This document shows positions 36,159-45,328 of a stretch of DNA of 64,000 nucleotides, piece after piece. A program made the position numbers and the translations under genes. The notes beneath the pieces are model-generated. The model was given only the letters and a program-made list of their open reading frames with translations, was not told the origin of the DNA and did no database searches. Origin of the DNA: CBDCZY01 sp965224745 (GTDB taxonomy: Bacteria > Pseudomonadota > Gammaproteobacteria > Methylococcales > Methylomonadaceae); NCBI GenBank assembly GCA_965224745.1, contig CBDCZY010000002.1, positions 868,001-932,000 on the forward strand, read 5' to 3'. The first letter of the stretch is position 1, and every line of letters starts with the position of its first letter.

Positions 36159-36857
36159 ATGAAAAAAATAATTATCTTTGGGATCTTCTTTTGCAGTGCT
36201 TTTTCTGCTATGGCTGAGATGCCAACTCATTCTCACGACAACATCAGGCAAGCTGCCTCTACTTATGTTGAAACTAATTTTAAAGGCTCGAAAGAGTTTA
36301 CCGTAAAGACTGACCTAATCGATAGTCGCTTGCTGTTAGCGCAATGCGATGTACCTTTGGAAGTCTTCTCGAAGGCTGAATTCTTAAAGGCTGGCAGAAA
36401 TTCAATCGGTATTCGCTGTTTGAAAAACAAGCCCTGGACAGTTTATATCCCGGCCACGATCGAAGCATTTGAAAAAGTTGTTGTTCTAACGAAACCAATA
36501 AAGCGAGGCAGCATAATAACCAGCGAATATTTGACGATGAAAAAACGCGAACTGTCAAAAATCCGTGGCGAATATTTGACATCGCCGGACAAAGCAATTA
36601 CTCAACAAGTCACCCGCTTATTATTGGCAGGCACTGTTCTTAAAGCCAGCCATCTTTCCAAGCCTGTCTTGGTTAAACGTGGTCAAGATGTCACTATCCA
36701 AACTCAATCCAGCCTCTTAAACATCAGCACAACGGGCAAAGCGCTTATGAATGGCACTGAAGGCCAACGCATAAGGGTTAAAAACAACAGTTCCAATCGA
36801 ATACTGCAAGCTACGGTGATCACAGCGGATATTGTGTCAGTAAACCAAACGCCGTAA
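36159..36857 (+). CDS. flgA: Flagellar basal body P-ring formation protein FlgA
   Basis: A periplasmic chaperone for FlgI assembly into the P ring, 232 residues. A signal peptide (MKKIIIFGIFFCSAFSAMA) is followed by an N-terminal domain and a C-terminal SAF domain: TKPIKRGSIITSEYLTMKKRE, VLKASHLSKPVLVKRGQDV and LNISTTGKALMNGTEGQRIR-VKN (each cut to shorter parts: KRGSIITSEYL, RRGQDV-like KRGQDVTI, GKALMNG). Length is normal. It has its own sigma-54 promoter and precedes flgM by 76 bases, the common flgA-flgM-flgN order. Confidence 0.93.
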   Translation: MKKIIIFGIFFCSAFSAMAEMPTHSHDNIRQAASTYVETNFKGSKEFTVKTDLIDSRLLLAQCDVPLEVFSKAEFLKAGRNSIGIRCLKNKPWTVYIPATIEAFEKVVVLTKPIKRGSIITSEYLTMKKRELSKIRGEYLTSPDKAITQQVTRLLLAGTVLKASHLSKPVLVKRGQDVTIQTQSSLLNISTTGKALMNGTEGQRIRVKNNSSNRILQATVITADIVSVNQTP

Positions 36858-36867
36858 CATCAATTGT

Positions 36868-36894
36868 TAAAGATTTCAAAACGGAAGCCGATAT
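36868..36894 (+). promoter_or_regulatory. FliA (sigma-28) promoter of flgM
   Basis: TAAAGATT (36868-36875), 11 bases, GCCGATAT (36887-36894): nearly the consensus TAAAGTTT-N11-GCCGATAA. It lies 40 bases before the flgM ATG, so FliA drives its own anti-sigma factor together with flgN and ycgR. Confidence 0.85.
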
Positions 36895-36933
36895 GAACTG
36901 TATAGCGTATAAGTTTATGGATCAAGGAATACA

Positions 36934-37242
36934 ATGAGCATACAGAATATTTCGGGTAAACCTAATACAACGTTTATAAACGTTAATACCCAGAAAAAAA
37001 ATCAGAAAGCTGAAACTACTGCGAGCCAAGATCAACAAGATTCCGTCGCCCTGACAGACACCGCCAAGTCGTTAGCGAATGTAGAACAACACCTGGCTAG
37101 TCTGCCAGAGGTTAATCGAGCACGGGTTGACCAATTAAAACAAAGTATCAACGAAGGTACTTATGCAGTGAATAGTGAAAAAATTGCAGCAAAAATTCTT
37201 GCTATGGAAGATCTTCTAACGCCCACTAAGAACACCTCATGA
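36934..37242 (+). CDS. flgM: Anti-sigma-28 factor FlgM
   Basis: Holds FliA inactive until the hook is finished and FlgM is exported. At 102 residues it has the normal size: a disordered N-terminal half with QDSVALTDTAKSLANVEQHL and a C-terminal sigma-binding part (NRARVDQLKQSINEGTYAVN, then KIAAKILAMEDLL). AAGGA precedes the ATG. Its TGA overlaps the flgN ATG (ATGA), so the two are translationally coupled, and a FliA promoter lies upstream. Confidence 0.92.
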   Translation: MSIQNISGKPNTTFINVNTQKKNQKAETTASQDQQDSVALTDTAKSLANVEQHLASLPEVNRARVDQLKQSINEGTYAVNSEKIAAKILAMEDLLTPTKNTS

Positions 37243-37733
37243 CAGAAAAAGATTCTCAAAATTTTAAGGGTTTACTGCAATCCATCCTAAATTTAAATCA
37301 ACAACTTAATCAGAGTCTGTTAGAAGAGTCCCTGGTTCTGAAACAATCGCTTTCCGCTGAAGCTCTCGACACTATCGCTTCACAAAAAACGCTACTGGTG
37401 GTCAAACTAGACCAATCGACGAAAGCACTGACCAGACTCATTCCCGAAGCTAGTATCTCCAACATCGGATTAGATATTATCCGGCATATTGAGAGCTTGG
37501 CGATAAACAAAGCTATACAGGATGAGCTAAAAACTTGCTGGCTATCCGTCGAACAAATCATGTCGAACAACCAAGGGCTCAACGAACAAAATGGTGCGAC
37601 CATCGAGCTTTTATCTCGCCATCAACGTCGCCGCCTGCAAATTCTAAGTGGACAAACTCCAACCACACAAACTTATGGACCAGATGGCTCCAGCCGATAT
37701 GGACTGAGCTCAAAATCACTCGCATCTGCCTAA
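37239..37733 (+). CDS. flgN: Flagellar export chaperone FlgN
   Basis: A 164-residue, mostly helical cytoplasmic protein that escorts the hook-associated proteins FlgK and FlgL to export. Long amphipathic helices (LLQSILNLNQQLNQSLLEES, NNQGLNEQNGATIELLSRHQ) and the C-terminal QRRRLQILSGQ with SSRYGLSSKSLASA match FlgN layout. Sequence conservation of FlgN is low; the position after flgM with a 4-base overlap is the main support. Confidence 0.88.
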   Translation: MTEKDSQNFKGLLQSILNLNQQLNQSLLEESLVLKQSLSAEALDTIASQKTLLVVKLDQSTKALTRLIPEASISNIGLDIIRHIESLAINKAIQDELKTCWLSVEQIMSNNQGLNEQNGATIELLSRHQRRRLQILSGQTPTTQTYGPDGSSRYGLSSKSLASA

Positions 37734-37766
37734 GTATTCAACTATTGTATTAGGGAAAATAACATT

Positions 37767-38567
37767 ATGTTTGAAGCACTGAAAAAACTTTCTGTATTTA
37801 AGCCGTATGAAGATGACGAGTTTGTCGATCTTGAGTACTTCGATGGTATCGAAGAGCAATCGAACAATCCTTATCAAATCTACGATCGTAAGTTGATATT
37901 GGATTTATTAGATGGACTGGTCAACGATAAAACACTGTGCGCGGTAAGTTTTGACGGCAGCTCGGAAACGTTCAATACTGTGTTACTTGAAGTCCAGCCA
38001 GGCTCGGATTATTTACAATTTGATGAATTAGTCCCTGCTGGGGGAAATCAACAAATTAAAAGAGCAGTCAGCATCGAGATCTCTGCTCTCTACCATGGTA
38101 TTCGAATCATTTTTAGTTTAAAAAGCATTGAAACAGGCTTTCTGGATGGCCTGCCTTGTTTTATGGCTACTTTGCCAGAAGAAATTTATTATCCGCAAAG
38201 GCGTAATTTTCCTCGTATTACACCCCTTGAAAAATTGCGCTTTCAAGGTATTTCAGGATTAACCCAAAAACCCATTTCTGGTGAGGTGCATGATTTATCT
38301 AGAAGCGGAATAGGGTTATTGCTTCCTAAAAATCGTTCGAGGTTGGAAGAAGGTGAAGAGATCAAACGATGCCAAATCAGGTTGCAACCAGATCTTGCTA
38401 TATCATTCGAACTATCTATTTGTTATGTTCAGCCTTATAAACAGAACAGATTAATGCAACAGGCGGGTGGTTCCTTTAAATATTTATCTTCTCAAAGCAT
38501 TAAAAAGCTGCAACAACATTTGAGTCATCTGGAAAGAGAGCAGCTAAAAGGGCAACAATATAATTGA
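37767..38567 (+). CDS. ycgR: Flagellar brake protein, YcgR type (PilZ domain)
   Basis: A cyclic-di-GMP effector that slows the flagellar motor. At 266 residues it has an N-terminal YcgR domain (residues about 20-135) and a C-terminal PilZ domain. The c-di-GMP site is seen as YYPQRRNFPRI (the RxxxR element) and VHDLSRSGIGLLL (D-x-S-x-x-G). It follows flgN by 33 bases, so is probably the last gene of the FliA-driven flgM-flgN-ycgR unit. Confidence 0.88.
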   Translation: MFEALKKLSVFKPYEDDEFVDLEYFDGIEEQSNNPYQIYDRKLILDLLDGLVNDKTLCAVSFDGSSETFNTVLLEVQPGSDYLQFDELVPAGGNQQIKRAVSIEISALYHGIRIIFSLKSIETGFLDGLPCFMATLPEEIYYPQRRNFPRITPLEKLRFQGISGLTQKPISGEVHDLSRSGIGLLLPKNRSRLEEGEEIKRCQIRLQPDLAISFELSICYVQPYKQNRLMQQAGGSFKYLSSQSIKKLQQHLSHLEREQLKGQQYN

Positions 38568-38636
38568 AGCGTTCCCCTCAAAAGCTTGTTCACTATAACT
38601 TGAGTAGCAGAAAATAGAGTCGATTTTGCCAAACAA

Positions 38637-40133
38637 TTAAGGTTCGCATTCCAACACGTTTACCACAGAACCTTGATCGGAAACCGTTTCCAAACGAACG
38701 CCGAAACCCCATAACAGAGCTATGTGTTTCATGACTTTTTCTGCGTTACGATGCAAAGGCATGCGGTTGAATTGTGTATGGCGTAGCGTCAACGTTCTAT
38801 TTCCTTTCCGATCAACATTATAGACTTGTATATTGGGTTCGTTGCTACCAAGATTATATTGTTCCGATAGCGCTTGGCGAATCTCCTGATAGCCGGCATC
38901 ATTATGGATTGACGATACGTTAAGATTCTTTCTTCGATCATCATCCATAATCGAAAAAAACTTGAAATCACGAATAACCTTGGGGGATAGATATTGACTG
39001 ATAAAGCTCTCGTCTTTATAGTTTCTCATTGCAAAATCAAGTGTCTTTATCCAATCTTGCCCTACTAAATCTGGGAACCATTCCTCGTCTTCTGCTGTTG
39101 GATTTTCACATATTCGTCGAATATCTGTCATCATCGAAAAGCCAAGTGCATAGGGGTTAATTCCTGAGTAATATTTACTATCAAAAGGGGGTTGATAAAT
39201 AACATTAGTATGGGATTGAAGGAACTCGAGGATAAAGCCATCAGTGACCAAACCTTCATCGTATAACTTATTTAGGATAGTAAAATGCCAAAAGGTTGCC
39301 CAGCCTTCATTCATGACTTGAGTCTGCCTTTGTGGATAGAAATATTGCGCAATCTTACGGACAATTCTAACGATTTCACGTTGCCACGGCTCCAAGAGCG
39401 GTGCGTTTTTTTCTAAAAAATACAAAATATTTTCTTCTGGCTCAGCTGGATACCTTACAGTACACTCATCCTTGGCAGACCCTTTTGTCGGCTTTGGTAT
39501 CGTTCGCCATAGTTCATTCACTTGAGATTGAAGATATTCTTCCCGTTCTTGTTGACGGTTTTTTTCTTCCAGCATCGACAAACTGGCAGGCCTTTTATAA
39601 CGATCAACACCAAAGTTCTTTAGCGTATGGCAAGAATCTAAAATAGCTTCTACCGCTTCCTCACCATAACTTTCTTCGCACTGTAAGATGTAATTCTTGG
39701 CAAACAGCAAATAATCGATAATGGAATCAGCGCTCGTCCATGTCTGAAACAGGTAATTACTCTTAAAGAAGGAGTTATGTCCGTACGCTGCATGGGCGAT
39801 CACCAACGCTTGCATGGTCATGGAGTTCTCTTCCATCAGATAGGCAATACACGGATTTGAATTAATTACAATTTCATAAGCCAGACCCATCTGACCTCGA
39901 CGGTAGCTTTTCTCGGTCTTAACAAATTCTTTACCAAAAGACCAATGAGTATAACCAATAGGCATACCGACTGATGCATAAGCATCCATCATTTGTTCGG
40001 CCGTAATCACTTCCAGCTGCACTGGATAGGTATCCAAACCAAACCCTTCGGCCACTCTTGAAATTTCTTTCTGATACTCATCAATCAGCTCAAAGGTCCA
40101 TTCAGATGTTTCTGAAATCGGCTGCTGTCTCAT
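38637..40133 (-). CDS. ycgB: SpoVR-family protein (YcgB)
   Basis: A 498-residue protein of the SpoVR family, usually encoded with PrkA and YeaH in proteobacteria and linked to stress and stationary phase; the molecular activity is not established. Family signs include PVQLEVITAEQMMDAYASVG, IGYTHWSFGKEFV, YEIVINSNPCIAYLMEENSM, HAAYGHNSFFKSNYLF and NEGWATFWHFTILNKLYDEG. The conserved His/Asp/Glu residues in these blocks suggest a metal site. Its start overlaps the stop of yeaH by four bases, confirming operon order yeaG-yeaH-ycgB. Confidence 0.93.
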   Translation of the reverse strand: MRQQPISETSEWTFELIDEYQKEISRVAEGFGLDTYPVQLEVITAEQMMDAYASVGMPIGYTHWSFGKEFVKTEKSYRRGQMGLAYEIVINSNPCIAYLMEENSMTMQALVIAHAAYGHNSFFKSNYLFQTWTSADSIIDYLLFAKNYILQCEESYGEEAVEAILDSCHTLKNFGVDRYKRPASLSMLEEKNRQQEREEYLQSQVNELWRTIPKPTKGSAKDECTVRYPAEPEENILYFLEKNAPLLEPWQREIVRIVRKIAQYFYPQRQTQVMNEGWATFWHFTILNKLYDEGLVTDGFILEFLQSHTNVIYQPPFDSKYYSGINPYALGFSMMTDIRRICENPTAEDEEWFPDLVGQDWIKTLDFAMRNYKDESFISQYLSPKVIRDFKFFSIMDDDRRKNLNVSSIHNDAGYQEIRQALSEQYNLGSNEPNIQVYNVDRKGNRTLTLRHTQFNRMPLHRNAEKVMKHIALLWGFGVRLETVSDQGSVVNVLECEP

Positions 40134-41389
40134 GCTTTTTGCTTTTTAAATAATTTTCTAAACACTGGATAAATATCTGCTATTTTTTCAATCCTTTGCA
40201 TGGCAAAATTAGGCCACGCTTCTTTAAATGACTCATACTCCAACCATAAGCTTTGAGGATTGTTTTCGGTGATCTCGATATAGGCGTAATATTGCATAAA
40301 GGGTAAAATTTTCTCATTCAATATTTTTTTACAGATCCCCGAGTCTTCGTGCCAGTTATCACCATCAGAAGCTTGAGCCGCATAAATATTCCATTCTGAG
40401 GTAGGAAAACGCTCACGAATGATTTGACTCATTAGGGTTAATGCACTGGAAACAACGGTTCCACCTGTTTCCCTCGAATAAAAGAAGGTCTCTTCATCAA
40501 CTTCACTAGCGACGGTATGATGAGAGATGAACACTACTTTTATTTTTTCGTAATTACGAGTTAAAAATAGATAGAGCAGCATAAAAAACCTTTTAGCAAT
40601 ATCCTTTTCTTCATAGCCCATCGAACCAGAAACATCCATTACGCAAAACATCACTGCTTGCGTGGTTGGTTTTGGTTGGTCAATACGATTGTTATAACGA
40701 AGATCGAAGGTATCAATAAAGGGAATACGCTTAATCTTCCGTTTCAAAAAATCAATTTTCTCATGCAAAGCTAAAGCCTCAGGATCATCTTCAGATTTGC
40801 TTGATAACAAGGCTTCTTCAGCATCACGTAATTGCTTGTTATACGGCGCTCTAAGCGCTATACGACGTCCCATTGCGCCTCGCAAAGAACGTATTATATT
40901 GATATTGGAAGGTGTGCCGTCGTTTTTATAACCAGCCCGAATTTTTTTAGTTTCGTTAATGGCGGCCAGTTGTGTTTTAACAAGATCAGGCAGAGCTAAA
41001 TCCTCGAAAAAAAATTGTAGAAACTCTTCCCGCGTTAGCTCAAAAATAAAATCATCAAGCCCTGTACCTTCCTCATTAGAAGCTTGGCTGCCCTGCCCTT
41101 GGCCTTGATTCTCTTCAGGTCTCGGAATTTTATCACCTTGTTGAAACTCCTTGTTACCGGGATAGATTCGTTCACGCTGACCACCAGAGCCATGGTGAAA
41201 AAAAGGTTCGGAGGTATCTTTGGTTGGCAGTGAAACATTTTCACCTTTATCGAGGTCGGTTACGCTGCGTTCTGCGATAGCATCGGCGACGGCCCGTTTG
41301 ATCTGCTTACGAAAGCGACGAATAAATTTTTGCCGGTTGACCGCACTTTTGTTTTTACCATTGAGGCGTCTATCGATAATGCGTGTCAC
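40130..41389 (-). CDS. yeaH: YeaH/YhbH-family protein (DUF444) with VWA-type domain
   Basis: A 419-residue partner of the PrkA-type kinase. The N-terminal part is basic (RRFRKQIKRAVADAIAERS) with a glycine- and charge-rich linker (PEENQGQGQGSQASNEE). A von Willebrand-type metal site appears as CVMDVSGSMGY and TGGTVVSSALTLM. C-terminal sequence YAQASDGDNWHEDSG is typical. It lies 20 bases downstream of yeaG and overlaps ycgB. Confidence 0.92.
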   Translation of the reverse strand: MTRIIDRRLNGKNKSAVNRQKFIRRFRKQIKRAVADAIAERSVTDLDKGENVSLPTKDTSEPFFHHGSGGQRERIYPGNKEFQQGDKIPRPEENQGQGQGSQASNEEGTGLDDFIFELTREEFLQFFFEDLALPDLVKTQLAAINETKKIRAGYKNDGTPSNINIIRSLRGAMGRRIALRAPYNKQLRDAEEALLSSKSEDDPEALALHEKIDFLKRKIKRIPFIDTFDLRYNNRIDQPKPTTQAVMFCVMDVSGSMGYEEKDIAKRFFMLLYLFLTRNYEKIKVVFISHHTVASEVDEETFFYSRETGGTVVSSALTLMSQIIRERFPTSEWNIYAAQASDGDNWHEDSGICKKILNEKILPFMQYYAYIEITENNPQSLWLEYESFKEAWPNFAMQRIEKIADIYPVFRKLFKKQKA

Positions 41390-41409
41390 AGACCATTACT
41401 CCAATAAAT

Positions 41410-43332
41410 TTAGGATGATTTACGGACCCTCAAATACCATTCACAGAGTAACCTAACCTGTTTTTCGGTATAACCCTTTTCTACCATTCTATCGACAAAT
41501 TCTTCATGTTTTGTCAGATCATCCGGCGATGCTTTAGCATTAAATGAAATGACCGGCAGCAGATCTTCGGTATTAGAAAACATTTTCTTTTCGATAACGG
41601 TGCGTAATTTTTCATAGCTCGTCCATTTTGGATTTTTACCACCATGATTGGCTCTTGCCCGCAATACGAAATTGACAATTTCGTTTCTAAAGTCTTTGGG
41701 ATTGCTTATACCTGCTGGTTTTTCAATTTTCTCCAACTCTTCATTTAATGAAGCGCGGTTAAACATTTCGCCTGTTTCAGGATCACGAAAATCCGCATCT
41801 TGAATCCAATAATCAGCATAAGTAACATAGCGATCAAAAATATTTTGGCCATACTCTGAATAAGATTGCAGATAAGCGGTTTGTATTTCTTTGCCAATAA
41901 ATTCGATATAACGCTGAGTCAAATAGCCTTTTAAATAAGAAAGATATTTTTCTTCCACTTCGGGTGCATATTGTTCACGTGTGATCTGCTGCTCCAACAC
42001 ATACAAAAGATGAACGGGGTTAGCCGCAACCTCAGAGGTATCAAAGTTAAATACTTTGGATAAAATTTTGAACGCGAAACGAGTAGAGAGCCCAGTCATA
42101 CCTTCATCAACACCTGCATAATCCTTATATTCCTGGAAGGATTTGGCATGAGGATCAGTCTCTTTGAGATTTTCTCCATCATATACCCGCATTTTTGAAA
42201 AAATGCTGGAATTTTCCGGCTCTTTCAAACGCGATAAAACGGCAAATTGAGCCATCATTTCAAGCGTTCCTGGCGCACAAGGCGCTTTGTTTAATGAGCT
42301 GTTTTCTAATAGCTTGCGATAGATTTTTTGCTCTTCCGAAACGCGCAAGCAATAAGGGACTTTAACGATATAAATTCGATCAAGAAAGGCTTCATTGTTT
42401 TTATTATTTTTAAATGTTAGCCATTCTGATTCATTGGAATGAGCCAGAATTATCCCGTCAAACGGTATGGCTGGAAACCCTTCAGTACCTTTATAGTTGC
42501 CTTCCTGGGTTGCAGTTAACAATGGATGCAGCACCTTAATCGGCGCCTTGAACATTTCAACGAATTCCAACAAACCTTGATTCGCTCTACATAAGCCACC
42601 CGAATAACTGTAAGCATCAGGATCATCTTGGGAATACATTTCTAATTTTCGGATATCAACTTTCCCCACCAGAGACGATATATCCTGGTTATTTTCATCA
42701 CCGGGTTCTGTTTTAGCAATTGATATTTGCCTCAGTATGGAAGGCCGCAAACGATGAACTTTAAATTTTCTAATGTCACCATTGAACTCATGAAGACGTT
42801 TGGTTGCCCAGGGTGACATAATCGTATTGAGGTGGCGCGTGGGGATTCCGTATTCCTTAGCCAGAATATCACCATCTTCTTCAGGATTAAATAAAGCTAA
42901 GGGTGATTCAAAAACAGGGGAATCTTTGATGGCGTAGAATGGAGTTTTTTCCATTAATGATTTCAACCGTTCTGCCAGCGATGATTTTCCACCTCCTACG
43001 GGACCCAGCAGATATAATATCTGCTTCTTTTCTTCCAGCCCTTGAGCGGCATGTTTAAAAAATGAAACAATTTGCTCAATCACCTCTTCGGTGCCATAAA
43101 ACTCTCTAAAGGCTGGATAGATTTTGATGACTTTATTTGAAAATACACGGCTTAGCGTTGTATCTTTGTGAGTATCAAACAACTCCGGTTCACCAATCGC
43201 TGCTAACATACGCTCCGCGGGACTGGCGTAAGTTAAAGGATCTTTTTTACATAACGCCAGATATTCCTGAATAGTTAGCTCTTCCTCTTTGGTTTCCTCA
43301 TACCTGGATGCGTACTGATCGAAAATACTCAT
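41410..43332 (-). CDS. yeaG: PrkA-family serine protein kinase (YeaG)
   Basis: A 640-residue AAA+/kinase-like protein that acts in nutrient stress responses. The N-terminal PrkA AAA domain has Walker A GPVGGGKS at residues 110-117 and the preceding ILYLL; IILAHSNESEW is the Walker-B/sensor part. The C-terminal PrkA domain starts near 380 and includes NPKDFRNEIVNFVLRARANH. It is the first gene of yeaG-yeaH-ycgB. The upstream 530 bases hold no gene and must contain the operon promoter. Confidence 0.94.
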   Translation of the reverse strand: MSIFDQYASRYEETKEEELTIQEYLALCKKDPLTYASPAERMLAAIGEPELFDTHKDTTLSRVFSNKVIKIYPAFREFYGTEEVIEQIVSFFKHAAQGLEEKKQILYLLGPVGGGKSSLAERLKSLMEKTPFYAIKDSPVFESPLALFNPEEDGDILAKEYGIPTRHLNTIMSPWATKRLHEFNGDIRKFKVHRLRPSILRQISIAKTEPGDENNQDISSLVGKVDIRKLEMYSQDDPDAYSYSGGLCRANQGLLEFVEMFKAPIKVLHPLLTATQEGNYKGTEGFPAIPFDGIILAHSNESEWLTFKNNKNNEAFLDRIYIVKVPYCLRVSEEQKIYRKLLENSSLNKAPCAPGTLEMMAQFAVLSRLKEPENSSIFSKMRVYDGENLKETDPHAKSFQEYKDYAGVDEGMTGLSTRFAFKILSKVFNFDTSEVAANPVHLLYVLEQQITREQYAPEVEEKYLSYLKGYLTQRYIEFIGKEIQTAYLQSYSEYGQNIFDRYVTYADYWIQDADFRDPETGEMFNRASLNEELEKIEKPAGISNPKDFRNEIVNFVLRARANHGGKNPKWTSYEKLRTVIEKKMFSNTEDLLPVISFNAKASPDDLTKHEEFVDRMVEKGYTEKQVRLLCEWYLRVRKSS

Positions 43333-43862
43333 AAAATAAACTCCGCTTAGCCTTTATACAAACTATAGACCAGATGGCTAAAAAAAATTCCCGCCCACCG
43401 CTGTTAAATCTAACCATAACAAAACGGTTAAAGAGTGCAAGTAAAAAATTACTGCGGGATCCCTGGAATTAAATTGCCTAAATAAATCATGGCTTAACAA
43501 GAAAACTTAAATATTTATCTCGAATGTATCCGTAGAAAACAGACTTAAAAGTTCGTTTTTTTAAGTTATGAAAGGCAAATGTGAATAGAACAGTTCGAAT
43601 AACGTTCAACCTCGGAGTATCCTAACCCGTTGATAGCGATACTTTACATCTGTTGAAAGATAACTTGCAATCAAGGCCTTTTGGAATAACCTTTTCTTTT
43701 CATGAATGGTAGATTATTTATTAAAAAACTATGAAGTACTGTTTTGCATTACCTTCAATGGAGTCTTCATTTAAAATAAAGTAGCTCTAATCTGCTATAG
43801 CCAGTAGAGCAAATCTGTAAGATTTATTCTTACGAATTAATCTTTTTTGTCAAAAAAGGCCA
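43333..43862. other. Gene-free stretch upstream of yeaG
   Basis: 530 bases, AT-rich, between the divergent yeaG operon and a membrane protein gene. I find no convincing frame, RNA gene or strong dyad. Promoters in both directions are expected, but I cannot place them with confidence. Confidence 0.5.
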
Positions 43863-44375
43863 ATGTATTTATTTATTATTTCAAATCTGATCATTGTTTA
43901 CGCGGTTAAAACGATGGGAATGTTACACCAAGCCCTCATCTCGCCACATTTTTTTTATCTAGGCGTAATTTTGATTGCTTGCAGTGGTTTGTTATCTATC
44001 TCTAGAAAAAAACACTTCCCGTATAGCTATGACCTTTTTGCTACAGGGATACTATTTGCGTGGTTTTCTTATTGGAATGAAATTTTTGCGGTAACAGCGC
44101 CAATGTTTTTCCACTACCCTCTGTTTTTTATCTTTTACACCTCACTATTAACGCTCTATTACGTCAACCGCAGTGACCAATTTGATGAAGAAACAAAAAT
44201 GCAATTATTTATTTTGTACTCAAAATCTAATAAGCACATTTTCTCAAGTGTATTAGCCGTTTTGGTCAGCTTGCTAATTCATAAACATTACACAATATTT
44301 CCCGTAACGGTAGTCTTGTTCATTTTATGCTACACCCTTAAAGGCTGCATGAAACATTATGAGCAACAAACCTAA
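43863..44375 (+). CDS. Small polytopic membrane protein, unknown
   Basis: A 170-residue protein with five or six hydrophobic segments (for example MYLFIISNLIIVYAV, FFYLGVILIACSGLLSI, YPLFFIFYTSLLTLYYV, SSVLAVLVSLLIH, TVVLFILCYTLKG) and a short basic C-terminus. No family recognised. No ribosome site of note precedes the ATG. Its TAA stop lies within the first bases of repeat copy A, so the repeat has landed at, or supplies, the 3' end of the gene. Confidence 0.55.
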   Translation: MYLFIISNLIIVYAVKTMGMLHQALISPHFFYLGVILIACSGLLSISRKKHFPYSYDLFATGILFAWFSYWNEIFAVTAPMFFHYPLFFIFYTSLLTLYYVNRSDQFDEETKMQLFILYSKSNKHIFSSVLAVLVSLLIHKHYTIFPVTVVLFILCYTLKGCMKHYEQQT

Positions 44376-44495
44376 GGGGTGAGGATTCAAAAATATACGA
44401 AAGTTCGAAGTAGGGTTTTAATTTGTATCAAGGCATAGCAAGCTACGCAACTGTTGATTCAACGAAGAAAACGGACAAAAAGGAAAGTTGATAGC
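44371..44495 (+). repeat. Copy A of the palindromic intergenic repeat (one end lost)
   Basis: Starting at the stop codon of the preceding gene, CTAAGGGGTGAGGATTCAAA, ATATACGAAAGTTCGAAGTAGG and further AGCAAGC...ACTGTTGATTCAACGAA...ACGGACAAA match the reverse complement of copy B at about 80% by eye. Relative to copy B, 12 bases are missing in the middle, and the far terminal repeat is absent. Confidence 0.7.
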
Positions 44496-44540
44496 GACGT
44501 TGGGTAAGAAAGGAGACTGCTATTTTATGGCTTATTTGAC

Positions 44541-44969
44541 TTACTTGTCCTTAGTATCCTGCGTGAATGATCCTGCTTGATAGAGCTTCTCAAACTTCTT
44601 GCGTGCTTTGATCTTCTCATTAGTGCATTCAACCCTCTTACTCCACCAAATGACTTTATCGCACTCATTCTTGGCGCTAAAAAATTGTTTGAATTTTTTT
44701 TCTTTTGCTAACCAAAGTTTTCGGCGACGCTCTCTTTTAGCCGCCTCTTCCCGTTCGAACTGTTCAATAGCAAGACGTTTTTTTAACGCCAATTCAGATT
44801 CAATCAAATAATCCATAGTAACGTCAGAATTTTTAACACCATCCTCAGTTGAGTAACCACTATCAATTTGCTCATAGCTAGCAGAATGGTTCTCATCTGC
44901 TTTACACATTGTAGTTATTGTTACAAAGGAAAAAACGACCAGCCACATAACCTTTTGTCTGTCTTTCAT
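44541..44969 (-). CDS. Secreted or periplasmic protein with charged helix, unknown
   Basis: A 142-residue protein with a signal-peptide-like start (MWLVVFSFVTITTMCKA), an acidic segment, and a long highly charged helix (FEREEAAKRERRRKLWLAKE) followed by a Cys pair region (KNECDKVIWWSKRVECTNEK). I do not recognise a family. It is flanked on both sides by copies A and B of the same repeat in opposite orientation, which could have carried it in or could recombine and invert it. Confidence 0.5.
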   Translation of the reverse strand: MKDRQKVMWLVVFSFVTITTMCKADENHSASYEQIDSGYSTEDGVKNSDVTMDYLIESELALKKRLAIEQFEREEAAKRERRRKLWLAKEKKFKQFFSAKNECDKVIWWSKRVECTNEKIKARKKFEKLYQAGSFTQDTKDK

Positions 44970-45032
44970 TTTAAATGATTGATATCAAAGTATTCATACA
45001 CCATTACAAAAAAATTTAACCCGGAACAATTC

Positions 45033-45199
45033 CTAAGGAGGGAGGGTTAAAAAATATTCGAATTTTGACTTGTCTCTTTGTCCGTCTTGTTCGTTGAATC
45101 AACAGTTACGAAACTTGCTATGCGCTTGTTATTACACCTTGAAGATAAACTAAAACCCTGCGTCAAACTTTTGTATATTCTTGAATCCTCGCTCCTTAG
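45033..45199 (-). repeat. Copy B: about 167-bp palindromic repeat with terminal inverted repeats (MITE-like)
   Basis: The left end CTAAGGAGGGAGGGTTAAAA and, reversed, the right end CTAAGGAGCGAGGATTCAAG are inverted copies that remain similar for about 38 bases (through ATATTCGAATTTTGAC / ATATACAAAAGTTTGAC). No protein is encoded. This structure is like a miniature inverted-repeat element or a large REP-type unit. It lies upstream of the tRNA-Thr promoter. The ends do not match any of the six IS elements in the window. Confidence 0.7.
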
Positions 45200-45328
45200 A
45201 AATCTTGTTTCGACATCAAATTAAGTTTAGATCAGATTTATCATAATGATAAAAGAATAAATCGTAAAAATGATCTGCAACAAACTTTATTACAGCAGCC
45301 TCTTTTTTCATTGCTGGTAGATTTAGGC

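Noticed and set aside
36868..36894. Other GCCGAT-type sites, such as 752-766 and 52730-52740, as further FliA promoters
   Set aside because: They lack a matching TAAAG-type element 11 bases upstream, or lie inside coding sequence of a mobile element.
44371..45199. Composite transposon made by the two repeat copies
   Set aside because: No transposase, no target duplication, and copy A lacks one end; recorded only as an inverted repeat pair.
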